Under the pieces are notes generated by a model, which worked only from the letters and a program-made list of their open reading frames with translations, was not told where the DNA came from and ran no database searches. Both the position numbers and the translations under genes were made by a program. From Rhodocyclaceae bacterium (GTDB lineage Bacteria; Pseudomonadota; Gammaproteobacteria; Burkholderiales; Rhodocyclaceae), in assembly GCA_028687645.1 (NCBI GenBank), contig JAQTZQ010000026.1:1-32080 (forward strand): DNA of 32,080 bases, read 5' to 3'. Shown here piece after piece: positions 15,229-24,078 of this stretch. Every line of letters begins with the position of its first letter. Within the stretch, counting starts at the first letter, position 1.

Positions 15229-16713
15229 ATGAGAGTTGGATTTGCGGCCTTACTTATCGTTGTCTTGCTCTCGTCGTCAGGGGCGGTTCTTGCCTTGGAG
15301 AAACGCGTTGCGCTGGTGATCGGGAATGCGAACTACCGTGAAGCACCGCTGGCTAATCCAGTCAATGATGCAAACGATATGGAAGTGGCACTCAAGGCTT
15401 CCGGATTTCGTGTCATCAAGGCGCTGGATGCCTCGCAAAAGGAAATGAATCGTGCTATCGCCAGGTTTGGCGAGCTTCTGACGGCGGATTCAGTAGCACT
15501 TTTTTACTATGCGGGTCATGGCTTGCAGGTGCGCGGTAAAAATTATCTGATTCCGGTCGACGCGGAAATCAAGAGTGAATCCATGGTCCGTGTTGAGTCG
15601 GTCGACGTCGATGGGGTTCTTGACCAACTCAGTCTCAGCGAGTTGAACGTTGTTATTCTGGATGCCTGTCGGAATAACCCCTTTGATCGTAAAGCTGGAC
15701 GCGCCTTGGGATCGGGTGGTTTGGCACAGATGGAAGCGCCCAAGGGTAGCGTGATTGCTTACTCAACAGCACCCGGTAAAACGGCAGCTGATGGCGATGG
15801 CAGGAATGGGGTATATACCCAAGCACTTTTACGCTATATCAGAGAGCCGGGCTTGACGATTGAGCAGGTATTTAAAAAAGTGCGCAAAGAGGTCTCTCGT
15901 TCGACAAGAGATCAGCAAATGCCTTGGGAATCGTCATCAATGACAGGAGAGTTTTACTTCCACCCAGGCAATCGTCCAGGCGTTGCCGTCGTTCAGGCGC
16001 AGGTTGAACGACCCGCCGAAAAAGCCTCGGTTCCGCCAACCCCGGGCCCCGAAAAGGCCGCGTTAGTGGCACTGGCCAAGGTTCAGCAGCCGGTTGAGAT
16101 TCCAGTGACCCAATCTGAAGCGCCTGTTGTAAATTTAATCCCTGACGCTGCACAGGTTGTTGAAGAAACAGCGGAGTCTAAAAGCCGCTCAATTTCGACA
16201 GAATCATTCACCGCTACCGGCAGGCTTTCTCTTGATCGCTCCAGTGGCGCGATGAGTGGCGAAGGTGTGATCGAGTGGAAAAATGGTGACCGTTATGACG
16301 GCGAGATGCGTGGCGGCAATAAACATGGTAAAGGAATTTTTACCTGGGCCAACGGGCAGCGCTACGAGGGTGAATGGGCTGACGATGTCATCAATGGTGT
16401 CGGTACGCTGTATTACGCCAACGGTGACCGCTATGTGGGGAGTTTTGTCAGCGGCGCTCCACACGGTAAGGGAACTTACACCCTGCAAAATGGTGATGTT
16501 TATGTGGGTGACTGGGTCGCCGGTAGCAAGCATGGCCAAGGGCGCCTGACCTGGGTTAGTGGTGATTATTGGGAAGGTGAGTTCAGCAATGACGAGCAAA
16601 CCGCCAACGGTCGGCTGGTTTATGGCGAAGCCAGCAATGCGCCAGAGGAGCCCGCTGTTGCCGAGATCCCGGCTGCAGCAGAAAAGCCGGATCCGCGTAA
16701 AAAAGCCAAGTAA
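15229..16713 (+). CDS. Secreted caspase-like (peptidase C14) protein with C-terminal MORN repeats
   Basis: The 494-residue protein has a signal peptide (about 1-22, a hydrophobic run ending AVLA) and a caspase-fold domain (about 23-245). RVALVIGNANYREAPLANPVNDA opens that domain, the catalytic histidine is His97 in FYYAGHG and the cysteine is Cys147 in VVILDACRNNPF. A low-complexity Pro/Val/Glu linker follows, then about five MORN repeats (about 343-465; GDRYDGEM, GQRYEGEW, GDRYVGSF, GDVYVGDW, GDYWEGEF). MORN repeats bind membranes or partner proteins. An upstream in-frame TTG at 15208 is less likely than this ATG; the ribosome site is weak. It stands alone after rpoS and converges with mltB. 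Substrates are unknown. Confidence 0.88.
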   Translation: MRVGFAALLIVVLLSSSGAVLALEKRVALVIGNANYREAPLANPVNDANDMEVALKASGFRVIKALDASQKEMNRAIARFGELLTADSVALFYYAGHGLQVRGKNYLIPVDAEIKSESMVRVESVDVDGVLDQLSLSELNVVILDACRNNPFDRKAGRALGSGGLAQMEAPKGSVIAYSTAPGKTAADGDGRNGVYTQALLRYIREPGLTIEQVFKKVRKEVSRSTRDQQMPWESSSMTGEFYFHPGNRPGVAVVQAQVERPAEKASVPPTPGPEKAALVALAKVQQPVEIPVTQSEAPVVNLIPDAAQVVEETAESKSRSISTESFTATGRLSLDRSSGAMSGEGVIEWKNGDRYDGEMRGGNKHGKGIFTWANGQRYEGEWADDVINGVGTLYYANGDRYVGSFVSGAPHGKGTYTLQNGDVYVGDWVAGSKHGQGRLTWVSGDYWEGEFSNDEQTANGRLVYGEASNAPEEPAVAEIPAAAEKPDPRKKAK

Positions 16714-16719
16714 GGCGCC

Positions 16720-17715
16720 TCAGTTTTGTTCGCTACGTTTGCGAATTTCCTCGGCGAGTTGATACACCGACATGGCGTAGAAGCTTGACCGGTTGTAACG
16801 CGTAATTACATAAAAATTCTCGAACCCCAGCCAGTATTCCGTGGCTCGGTTCGGGCTGACCAAATCGATCAGGGCAACGGTGGCCGCTGTATCGACCGCT
16901 CCGGTAATGCCACGCTCAGCAAGACTGGCGGCATTCAGGCTGGGGCGGATGCCGGCTTCGATCAGGGTGTTGTCCAGTTGGCCGGAAACATGGGCGGGCA
17001 CAGCAACCGGTTGCCCGGGTTGCCAGCCATGCTGTTCAAGAAAACGTCCAACGCTGCCGATGGCGTCATCGATGCTGGTGCTGAGGTCAACGCGCTGATC
17101 GCCGTCAAAATCAACGGCATAGCGCCGCTGGCTACCGGGCATGAATTGCGGGATGCCGATGGCGCCGGCAAATGAGCCCTTGACCATCATCGGGTTCAGA
17201 TTGTTTTCGCGTGACAGTAAAAGAAATTGTTCAAGCTCCTCGCGGAAAAAATCAGCGCGACGCGGGTAGTTAAAGGCCAGTGTGGCGAGTGCTTCAAAAA
17301 CACCAAACCCGCCGGTGTTGCGACCATAGACTGTTTCTATGCCAATGATGGCAACAATAACCTCTTCGGGTACACCGTACAAGGCGCGGGCGCGCGCCAG
17401 CGCAACCCGGTTTTCTTGCCAGAAGCGAACGCCGCCATCGATTCGCGTGTTGTTCAGAAAACGTGGGCGATAGCGTTCCCAGGAACGTTGCAGCGGTGAT
17501 GCGGGGGGCTTGATGAGTTGTAACACCTTGGTGTTGGGGCGGGTACTGGCGAATTGTTCGAGCAGGCTGTTGGCGCTGAAGCCATGGCGTTGTTCCAGGT
17601 CACGAGCAAAACCCAGCACGGCAGGGTTGCTGGAAAAGTTGCCAGGTAAGGTGTTGGCCTGAAGTGGATTGATGCCGACAGCGAATAGCAGGGAGGCGAG
17701 GATATTTTTCTTCAA
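16720..17715 (-). CDS. mltB: Membrane-bound lytic murein transglycosylase B
   Basis: MltB cleaves the MurNAc-GlcNAc bond of peptidoglycan to leave 1,6-anhydro-MurNAc ends. The 331-residue product has a signal peptide (about 1-20) without an obvious lipobox, so it may be soluble periplasmic rather than a lipoprotein. The SLT family 3 core contains GVPEEVIVAIIGIETVYGRNTG with catalytic Glu127, then LATLAFNYPRRADFFR, SFAGAIGIPQFMPGS and YAVDFDGD. The C-terminal NFYVITRYNRSSFYAMSVYQLA is characteristic. It is the last gene of the moxR-DUF58-tgpA run (11-base gap), which places a wall hydrolase beside a transglutaminase cluster. Confidence 0.95.
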   Translation of the reverse strand: MKKNILASLLFAVGINPLQANTLPGNFSSNPAVLGFARDLEQRHGFSANSLLEQFASTRPNTKVLQLIKPPASPLQRSWERYRPRFLNNTRIDGGVRFWQENRVALARARALYGVPEEVIVAIIGIETVYGRNTGGFGVFEALATLAFNYPRRADFFREELEQFLLLSRENNLNPMMVKGSFAGAIGIPQFMPGSQRRYAVDFDGDQRVDLSTSIDDAIGSVGRFLEQHGWQPGQPVAVPAHVSGQLDNTLIEAGIRPSLNAASLAERGITGAVDTAATVALIDLVSPNRATEYWLGFENFYVITRYNRSSFYAMSVYQLAEEIRKRSEQN

Positions 17716-17726
17716 GTCTGTCTCCG

Positions 17727-19667
17727 TCAGGGTAGTTTTGCGATGGCTTCACGCAGGGTGATTAAATCAGTGTTGTTTGCACTGTAGCGTGCCTCCAGAT
17801 AGGCATTAACCACGGCCGCGAAAGCTGACGTAAGTTCTGGGCGTTCAATTTCAATACGGCGCTGCAGTGCGAGTGGCGTTTCCCATGGGGCACAGTTTAC
17901 TTTGCTTTTGGCGATTCGCTTCAGGGCGCTATGCCACAAATGTTGTACCGGATCGAGGCGCCGCCGGGCGTAAAAAGTCCACGCCGTGAGTGCCAGGATG
18001 AGCAAACCCATCAGCGTCGCGAGCAGTACGGTGAGATTTTTCCAGTTCGGATTGGCGAGTCCTAATTGATGCAGGAACTCGCGTTGGCGCGCCGGGTTGT
18101 AACCGAGGACTTGTTGATTCCAGGCGTTATTGATGGCTTCCCAGCGATGACGAATGGCGCGCGCCCAGTCAGCACGTACGGTCAGCAGTGCGGGCAGCGG
18201 TTCACTATCCGGCAAGGCCAAAGCAATCCCGCCTTCAACCCGGTTGGGTGAGACGCTGGCGGTTGGGTCGACGCGTACCCAGCCTTTACCTGCCAGCCAG
18301 ACCTCAGCCCAGGCGTGAGCGTCGGATTGTCGGATAACCAAAAAGCCATCTACCGGGTTGCGCTCACCCCCCTGATAGCCGCCCACCACGCGTGCCGGGA
18401 TGCCTGCCGCGCGCATCAGGACGACGAATGCTGCGGCATAGTGTTCGCAAAACCCCCGCCGGCTTTGGAAGAGAAATTCGTCAATGCTGTTTTCACCCAG
18501 CAGCGGTGGTTGCAGGGTGTAGGCAAAATTGTCGCCAGAAAACAGGGCCAAAGCGCGGTTGACCGTAGCGGATGCATCCGTTTCCACATGTTGCCAGCTT
18601 TGGGCCAAGGCCACGGTGCGTGGGTTCAGATTTTTAGGCAGCGCCAGATTGCGTTGCAGTACCCCCGACTCTTCCTGGACATTAAAACGGTAGTTGGTCA
18701 CTGCGCTCAGGGCAAATCGGGCGCGTTGTTGCAGCGCTTGGTGAGTTGTTACGGTCAACGTGTGATTGATGCCAAAATCTTTAAGGCCGGGTACGGGGGC
18801 ATCGAGTGCCAAAAGCCAGCGCTGCTGATGGGCTTCGATCGTACTTTCATAGTGGATGGGAGGTGAGAGTGCTTCAATGCTCGGAGGCTGTTTTTGTTCC
18901 GCGTGGGGGCGCCAGGTCCGACCATCAAAAACTTCCATCACCGGGCCGCGCCAGTAAAGTTTGTCGCGTGGTGGAATTTCGCCGTCAAAATGAACACGTA
19001 GGGCAATTTCGCTACTCAGCGCCAGATCGCTGAAGCTCCCCGGTGACATTTGCTCGCTCAAGCCACTGCTGGCGCGGTGGGCATCCTGAGGCAAACCCCA
19101 GAGCGGGCCGGAAATCCGGGGGAAGAGTACATAGAGTACGAGCATGAAGGGCAAGGCTTGCATGGTGAGCAGCCCGGCGTAGCGCAAGGTGGGCAACGGC
19201 TGGCTGGCCGTTCCGCCGTGCAGACGAATCAGGGCAGCCGTTACGATGGTCATGGCGGCAATTAGCCATAGGCCGGTGGGAATGCTTTGTGAGTAAAAAT
19301 AATGCGTTAGCAGGAGAAAGTAGCCGAGCGTAATCAGCACCGTTGCGTCGCGCTGGCTGCGCAGTTCGAGCAGTTTGAGCGACATGAAAAGTACCAGCAT
19401 GGCGACACCGGCATCACGGCCAAGTAGCGTACGGAATTCGTACATAACCCCCACACAGGCGAGGGCGACCAGTGGGATCAATAGCCAGCGGCTGGGTAAG
19501 CGTTCGTTACGCCACCACAGCCAGTTGGCATAGGCGAAAATCAGGCCACTGAGGAAACTCAGCCAGGTCGGCTGGTGCCAGGCATGGGGCAGGGTAGTGG
19601 CCAGTGCCGCAGCAAATAGCCAAGGTGCACAACGATGATCAAGGGTTTGGGCGGCGGCAGTGCTCAT
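17727..19667 (-). CDS. TgpA-type membrane transglutaminase (DUF3488/transglutaminase-like)
   Basis: The 646-residue protein has an N-terminal block of several transmembrane helices (about 10-190), a periplasmic transglutaminase-like domain and a C-terminal transmembrane helix (about 545-567, LTVLLATLMGLLILALTAWTF) with a cytoplasmic tail. The Cys-His-Asp triad is visible: Cys407 in RRGFCEHYAAAFVVLMRAAGIPAR, His451 in SDAHAWAEVW and Asp467 in WVRVDPTA. P. aeruginosa TgpA, of the same layout, is essential and thought to act on periplasmic protein or wall. Its start overlaps the DUF58 stop by four bases. Confidence 0.94.
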   Translation of the reverse strand: MSTAAAQTLDHRCAPWLFAAALATTLPHAWHQPTWLSFLSGLIFAYANWLWWRNERLPSRWLLIPLVALACVGVMYEFRTLLGRDAGVAMLVLFMSLKLLELRSQRDATVLITLGYFLLLTHYFYSQSIPTGLWLIAAMTIVTAALIRLHGGTASQPLPTLRYAGLLTMQALPFMLVLYVLFPRISGPLWGLPQDAHRASSGLSEQMSPGSFSDLALSSEIALRVHFDGEIPPRDKLYWRGPVMEVFDGRTWRPHAEQKQPPSIEALSPPIHYESTIEAHQQRWLLALDAPVPGLKDFGINHTLTVTTHQALQQRARFALSAVTNYRFNVQEESGVLQRNLALPKNLNPRTVALAQSWQHVETDASATVNRALALFSGDNFAYTLQPPLLGENSIDEFLFQSRRGFCEHYAAAFVVLMRAAGIPARVVGGYQGGERNPVDGFLVIRQSDAHAWAEVWLAGKGWVRVDPTASVSPNRVEGGIALALPDSEPLPALLTVRADWARAIRHRWEAINNAWNQQVLGYNPARQREFLHQLGLANPNWKNLTVLLATLMGLLILALTAWTFYARRRLDPVQHLWHSALKRIAKSKVNCAPWETPLALQRRIEIERPELTSAFAAVVNAYLEARYSANNTDLITLREAIAKLP

Positions 19668-20617
19668 GTTGAAGAAAGTGCCAGAGCCTCAAGGCAGCGG
19701 GTGCGATGCTGATCGCCACGCTGGGCTGAAATTTCGTACCCGGGAAGGCGTAGACCGTAAGAAATGCCGGCGGCTTCAGCGGCTAATACCCAGCCGGTGA
19801 GGATGCTCAGGCGTGTTTCAGTATCGGCGTTACCCGGTGTTAATTGCCAGTCCAGTTGCAACTCCTGCTCCGCGCCACCGGCAAATTGTTTGACCAAAAG
19901 TGGTCGTTGCCCGGCATCCCTCGCGCTCGCCTTCCAGGCGACGTGGTGTAGAGAATCTGCCGGTTGGCGGTTACGAAAACCGGCAAAATCTTCCTGCCCG
20001 CCATCACCATGTCGTTCGCCGGCGTTGGTGGTCGATTGATCTGCTGGCAGTGGCATGTAAATGGGTTGTGGATAAACCAGGCAGCGTAGCTCTGGATGCA
20101 AATAACTCCAGGCGTGAAATAATCCAAGCGGATAAACGGTAGAGAGGCGCACTCGTGGCAGGTGTAACCAACCTCGTTGCATGGCGAGCATCGGGATGGC
20201 AATTTCGCACTTGGTTTCAGCTGCGATTTGCGTCTCTACCGGGGCATTTTCGGCGACCTGAAGACGCAGGCCGAGGCGTGGCGTTTTGCGTTCATTGCGC
20301 AAAATCATGGTGAAGTAGGCGTTTTCGCCAGCGAAAACCGGGCTGCTTCGCCCGGGGGTAATGATCAATCCATAAAGATTGAGGAAGGTGTGATTGATGC
20401 CGATCAGGCCGAGACCGCACAGCAGGAAAACCAGCGCGTGACCAAGAGCCAGGGTGTAGTTGATAGCGCCGCTGTACATCGCGACCAAGGTGAGGGCGTA
20501 GAGCAAACCCGCACGGGTCGGGATGATGAAGATGCGCCGTTGCGAAAGCCGAAACGGCGCACTGCCGTCGCTTTCCCAACGAAACAGTTTTTGCTTGAGT
20601 CGAGCCAGCAGGGCCAC
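19664..20617 (-). CDS. DUF58 domain protein
   Basis: The 317-residue protein has two adjacent transmembrane helices (about 36-77, LLYALTLVAMYSGAINYTLAL then ALVFLLCGLGLIGI) and a cytoplasmic DUF58 region with the conserved stretch EDFAGFRNRQPADSLHHVAWKASAR (about 209-235). DUF58 proteins with a VWA-like fold are nearly always encoded with MoxR ATPases and are thought to be their partners or adaptors. It lies three bases after moxR and overlaps the transglutaminase gene. No MIDAS metal motif is evident by eye. Confidence 0.9.
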   Translation of the reverse strand: MALLARLKQKLFRWESDGSAPFRLSQRRIFIIPTRAGLLYALTLVAMYSGAINYTLALGHALVFLLCGLGLIGINHTFLNLYGLIITPGRSSPVFAGENAYFTMILRNERKTPRLGLRLQVAENAPVETQIAAETKCEIAIPMLAMQRGWLHLPRVRLSTVYPLGLFHAWSYLHPELRCLVYPQPIYMPLPADQSTTNAGERHGDGGQEDFAGFRNRQPADSLHHVAWKASARDAGQRPLLVKQFAGGAEQELQLDWQLTPGNADTETRLSILTGWVLAAEAAGISYGLRLPGYEISAQRGDQHRTRCLEALALSST

Positions 20618-20620
20618 AGC

Positions 20621-21568
20621 TTAAGGGATGGGAACGTTGTGAATCAGGGTGGCGATATCCTCGCCTCGCGCCATGCCGCTGCCTTGAATCGAGCGCAGCC
20701 GGTGGCGGGCAACGGCGGGCAAAACTTCTTGAACATCGTCTGGCAGCACCATTTCTCGCCCGTCGAGCCAGGCCCATGAGCGCGCAGCGGCAAGCAGGGC
20801 GAGGCCGGCTCGTGGTGATAAGCCATGTTGAAAAGTCGGGCTCTGGCGGCTGGCTTCAATCAATGCCTGAACGTAATCAATCAGTGGCGCAGCGGCATGC
20901 ACTTGCGCCGCTTGCGCTTGCAGCGCGGGGATGGATGAAGCTTCGAGGACAGCCGTAAGCTGATCGGCGCGTTCTCGCTGCCCACCGGCGGCGAGCAGAG
21001 CGCGTTCAGCAAGACGATCCGGGTAGCCCAGTTCGATGCGCATCAAAAAACGGTCGAGCTGAGATTCTGGAAGCGGAAAAGTGCCAATCTGGTGCGCCGG
21101 ATTTTGCGTGGCGATGACAAAAAAAGGTTTGGGCAAACTACGCGTTTCACCCTCGACCGTTACCTGTTGCTCTTCCATCGCCTCAAGCAAAGCACTTTGG
21201 GTTTTTGGCGTGGCGCGGTTGATTTCATCGGCAAGCACTAGTTCTGAAAATATCGGGCCGGGCAAAAAACGAAAAGCCGCCTTCTCGCGATCATAGATCG
21301 ACACCCCGACAATATCTGCCGGCAGCAAATCGCTGGTGAATTGAATGCGCGAAAAATTGAGTCCCAGTAGCCTGGCCAGTGCGTGAGCGAGAGTCGTCTT
21401 GCCGACCCCGGGCAGGTCTTCAATCAAAAGATGACCACCCGACAGCAGGCAGGCGAGTGCTTGTCGGATTTCCCTGTCCTTGCCTAGAATGATTTTTCCG
21501 GCAGCCGCAAGTAAGTGATCAAGCGGACCGGCGCGCTTGGTCAGTATCGAAAATTTGGTTTCCAGCAT
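20621..21568 (-). CDS. MoxR family AAA+ ATPase
   Basis: The 315-residue product is a MoxR-class AAA+ ATPase with chaperone-like roles in maturing protein complexes. Walker A is LPGVGKTT (52-59), Walker B is LVLADEIN (Asp114, Glu115), sensor 1 is FVIATQNP, and LPESQLDRFLMRIELGYP is family-typical, followed by the LSPRAGLALLAAARSWA lid. An AAGGTG ribosome site precedes the ATG. It heads a four-gene minus-strand run with DUF58, transglutaminase and mltB; the 119 bases upstream are shared with the divergent histone-deacetylase-family gene. Confidence 0.95.
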   Translation of the reverse strand: MLETKFSILTKRAGPLDHLLAAAGKIILGKDREIRQALACLLSGGHLLIEDLPGVGKTTLAHALARLLGLNFSRIQFTSDLLPADIVGVSIYDREKAAFRFLPGPIFSELVLADEINRATPKTQSALLEAMEEQQVTVEGETRSLPKPFFVIATQNPAHQIGTFPLPESQLDRFLMRIELGYPDRLAERALLAAGGQRERADQLTAVLEASSIPALQAQAAQVHAAAPLIDYVQALIEASRQSPTFQHGLSPRAGLALLAAARSWAWLDGREMVLPDDVQEVLPAVARHRLRSIQGSGMARGEDIATLIHNVPIP

Positions 21569-21687
21569 GGTGATGCACCTTAATACCTGTTCAGCTCATT
21601 CTAATGCTTGAAGCGACGTGCTGAATGGGTCGATAATGACAAATCATCGTGCGCCGCCTGAAGCGCCGTTTTGAAGAGAGAGAACAA

Positions 21688-22614
21688 GTGACGACCACTG
21701 CCTTTATTACTCATCGTGATTGCCAGTTGCACGACATGGGTTCGCATCATCCGGAATGTCCGCAGCGTCTGACCGCCATCAGTGATCATCTGATCGCTCA
21801 GGGTCTGGATGCTTATTTTGTTTACTACGATGCGCCGCTGGCAACATTTGAGCAGCTGTTGCGTGTGCATCCCGCCTCGCATCTGGAGCGTATCAAGCGG
21901 GCTTCTCCGGAAATGGGGGTCGTACACCTTGATCCGGATACGGCAATGAATCCGCACACTTGGCAAGCCGCCTTGCGCGCTGCTGGTGCAGGTTGTCTCG
22001 CGGTCGACCTGGTTATTAACAAGGAAATTGAGAACGCCTTCTGTGCCGTGCGTCCTCCTGGTCATCATTGCGAAAAAGCGACGCCAATGGGATTCTGTTT
22101 TTTCAATAACATCGGTGTTGCTGCCCGTCATGCCCTGAAAGTTCATGGGCTGGAGCGCGTCGCCATCATCGATTTCGATGTGCATCACGGTAACGGTACC
22201 GAAAATTGCTTTGCAGGTGATGAGCAGGTTTTGATGTGCAGTATCTTCCAGCATCCTTTTTATCCCTATAGCGGCACCGATAAGCCAGCAGCCAATATGT
22301 GCAATGTACCGTTGGCGGCGGGTTCTGGCGGTGAAGAGTTCCGCGATGCTGTGACTCAGGTGTGGATGCCGCGTTTGCGTGAATTCAAGCCGCAGATGGT
22401 CTTTATTTCTGCAGGTTTTGATGGTCACTACGAGGATGACATGGGTGGCCTGAAGTTGGTTGAGAAGGACTTCGCCTGGTGTACCGAGCAACTCAAAAAT
22501 CTGGCGGCTGAAAGTTGCGACAAGCGTATTGTTTCCATGCTTGAGGGGGGATATGTCATGAGTTCCCTGGCGCGTAGCGTCGGCGCTCATTTACGGATTC
22601 TGGCCGATCTATAG
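21688..22614 (+). CDS. Histone deacetylase family hydrolase (class II-like, zinc-dependent)
   Basis: Bacterial members of this arginase/deacetylase family hydrolyse acetylated amines such as acetylpolyamines or acetyl-lysine. The 308-residue product keeps the full active site: RPPGHHCEKATPMGFCFFNN (histidine pair), IIDFDVHHGNGTE (zinc Asp and His), ISAGFDGHYEDDMGG (zinc Asp) and EGGY (catalytic Tyr region). A GTG start at 21688, giving VTTTAFITHRDCQLHDMGSH, follows a GAGAGAGAA ribosome-site-like stretch and matches the family N-terminus; another GTG at 21649 would add 13 residues. It stands alone between the divergent moxR and lysC. The substrate cannot be inferred. Confidence 0.9.
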   Translation: MTTTAFITHRDCQLHDMGSHHPECPQRLTAISDHLIAQGLDAYFVYYDAPLATFEQLLRVHPASHLERIKRASPEMGVVHLDPDTAMNPHTWQAALRAAGAGCLAVDLVINKEIENAFCAVRPPGHHCEKATPMGFCFFNNIGVAARHALKVHGLERVAIIDFDVHHGNGTENCFAGDEQVLMCSIFQHPFYPYSGTDKPAANMCNVPLAAGSGGEEFRDAVTQVWMPRLREFKPQMVFISAGFDGHYEDDMGGLKLVEKDFAWCTEQLKNLAAESCDKRIVSMLEGGYVMSSLARSVGAHLRILADL

Positions 22615-22636
22615 CTTCCGTTTTCCAGAAAGAGCC

Positions 22637-22666
22637 GAGGGTGGGTTAAAATCCGCCCTCTTTTTT
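22637..22666 (+). terminator. Rho-independent terminator before lysC
   Basis: GAGGGTGG (22637-22644) pairs with CCGCCCTC (22653-22660), with one wobble and an eight-base loop, followed by TTTTTT. Confidence 0.92.
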
Positions 22667-22695
22667 ATGTTTCCAACGTTTAACCGGATGAATCC

Positions 22696-23916
22696 ATGGC
22701 GTTGATAGTTCAAAAATACGGCGGCACCTCAGTGGGCAATCCTGAGCGCATCAAAAACGTCGCTAAACGTGTTGCCAAATTTCAGGCTCAGGGCCACCAA
22801 GTGGTGGTTGTGGTTTCCGCCATGAGTGGCGAAACCAACAAGCTCATCGCGCTGGCCAAGGAGGTTCAGGCCAACCCCGATCCGCGAGAGCTGGACGCCA
22901 TTATGTCTACGGGCGAACAGGTCACCACTGGCCTGCTCTCCATGGCCTTGATGGATATCGGCTGCAAAGCTAAAAGTTACACGGGTGGCCAGGTCAAGGT
23001 GCTGACCGACAGCACTCACACCAAAGCGCGCATTCTTTCGATTGATGAAGCTAATATGCGGCGCGATCTTGATGCGGGTAACGTGATTGTGGTTGCCGGT
23101 TTCCAGGGCGTCGATGAGCATGGCAACATTACCACGCTCGGTCGCGGTGGTTCCGATACCTCCGGCGTGGCCTTGGCTGCGGCCTTGAAGGCTGACGAAT
23201 GTCAGATTTACACCGATGTCGATGGTGTTTACACCACCGACCCGCGCGTCGTGCCGGAAGCCAAGAAGCTCGACACCATCACCTTTGAAGAGATGCTGGA
23301 AATGGCCAGCCTCGGCTCCAAGGTGTTGCAGATTCGCTCGGTCGAATTCGCCGGCAAGTACAAGGTCAAATTGCGCGTTCTTTCCAGCTTCCAGGAGGAA
23401 GGGGAAGGCACGCTGATCACTGTTGAGGAAGACAAGAAAATGGAACAACCGATCATCTCAGGTATCGCTTTCAACCGCGACGAAGCCAAGCTGACCGTTC
23501 TCGGTGTGCCGGATACCCCGGGTATTGCCTACCAGATTTTGGGGGCTATTGCTGATGCCAACATTGATGTTGATATGATTATCCAGAACGTCGGTCACGA
23601 CGATACGACCGACTTCTCATTCACCGTTAATCGTGGTGATTTCGCCAAGGCACAAGCCATTCTGGAGGACGTAAAAACCAAAATGGGCGCGCGTGAAGTC
23701 ACTGGCGACAGCAAAATCTGCAAAGTTTCGGCTGTTGGTGTTGGCATGCGCTCCCATCCTGGCGTTGCCAGCAAAATGTTCAAGGCCTTGGCTGACGAGG
23801 GGATCAACATCAAGATGATTTCCACCTCGGAAATCAAGATTTCGGTTGTGCTCGATGAAAAATATCTGGAGCTGGCTGTCCGTGTGCTCCATCGTACTTT
23901 TGAACTCGATCAGTAA
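22696..23916 (+). CDS. lysC: Aspartate kinase
   Basis: Aspartokinase phosphorylates aspartate, the first step toward lysine, threonine, methionine and diaminopimelate. The 406-residue product starts with VQKYGGTSVGNPERIKNVA, continues with VVVVSAMSGETNKL, STGEQVTTGLLSMAL and TTLGRGGSDTSGVALAAAL in the kinase domain. Two C-terminal ACT domains follow (about 265-405; ISGIAFNRDEAKLTVLG, VSAVGVGMRSHPGVASKMFKAL), which carry feedback inhibition. A GGATGA-type ribosome site lies upstream. It is flanked by a terminator on the left and a hairpin on the right, so it is monocistronic. Confidence 0.97.
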   Translation: MALIVQKYGGTSVGNPERIKNVAKRVAKFQAQGHQVVVVVSAMSGETNKLIALAKEVQANPDPRELDAIMSTGEQVTTGLLSMALMDIGCKAKSYTGGQVKVLTDSTHTKARILSIDEANMRRDLDAGNVIVVAGFQGVDEHGNITTLGRGGSDTSGVALAAALKADECQIYTDVDGVYTTDPRVVPEAKKLDTITFEEMLEMASLGSKVLQIRSVEFAGKYKVKLRVLSSFQEEGEGTLITVEEDKKMEQPIISGIAFNRDEAKLTVLGVPDTPGIAYQILGAIADANIDVDMIIQNVGHDDTTDFSFTVNRGDFAKAQAILEDVKTKMGAREVTGDSKICKVSAVGVGMRSHPGVASKMFKALADEGINIKMISTSEIKISVVLDEKYLELAVRVLHRTFELDQ

Positions 23917-23930
23917 TCACGTTTTACCTT

Positions 23931-23955
23931 GCCGGGGCTACTAGTTTGCCCCGGC
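23931..23955 (+). terminator. Hairpin after lysC
   Basis: GCCGGGGC (23931-23938) and GCCCCGGC (23948-23955) form a perfect eight-pair stem with a nine-base loop, 15 bases after the lysC stop. No T run follows, so termination strength is uncertain. Confidence 0.65.
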
Positions 23956-24078
23956 CATAAACCGAGCCAGCCATTAAGGCATGCCGCCGTCAGTTTATGC
24001 ACTCGCTCTGCGTCCCAATGAGTGAGTTTTAGCTTGTATTCCTTCTAGCTCCTATCCCTCGAACCAAGTCTGGCCCAA

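Noticed and set aside
18743..18755. TTGTTACGGTCAAC inside the transglutaminase gene as a third copy of the 12-mer motif
   Set aside because: It lies within coding sequence far from any start and is explained by codon use (Val-Thr-type codons).
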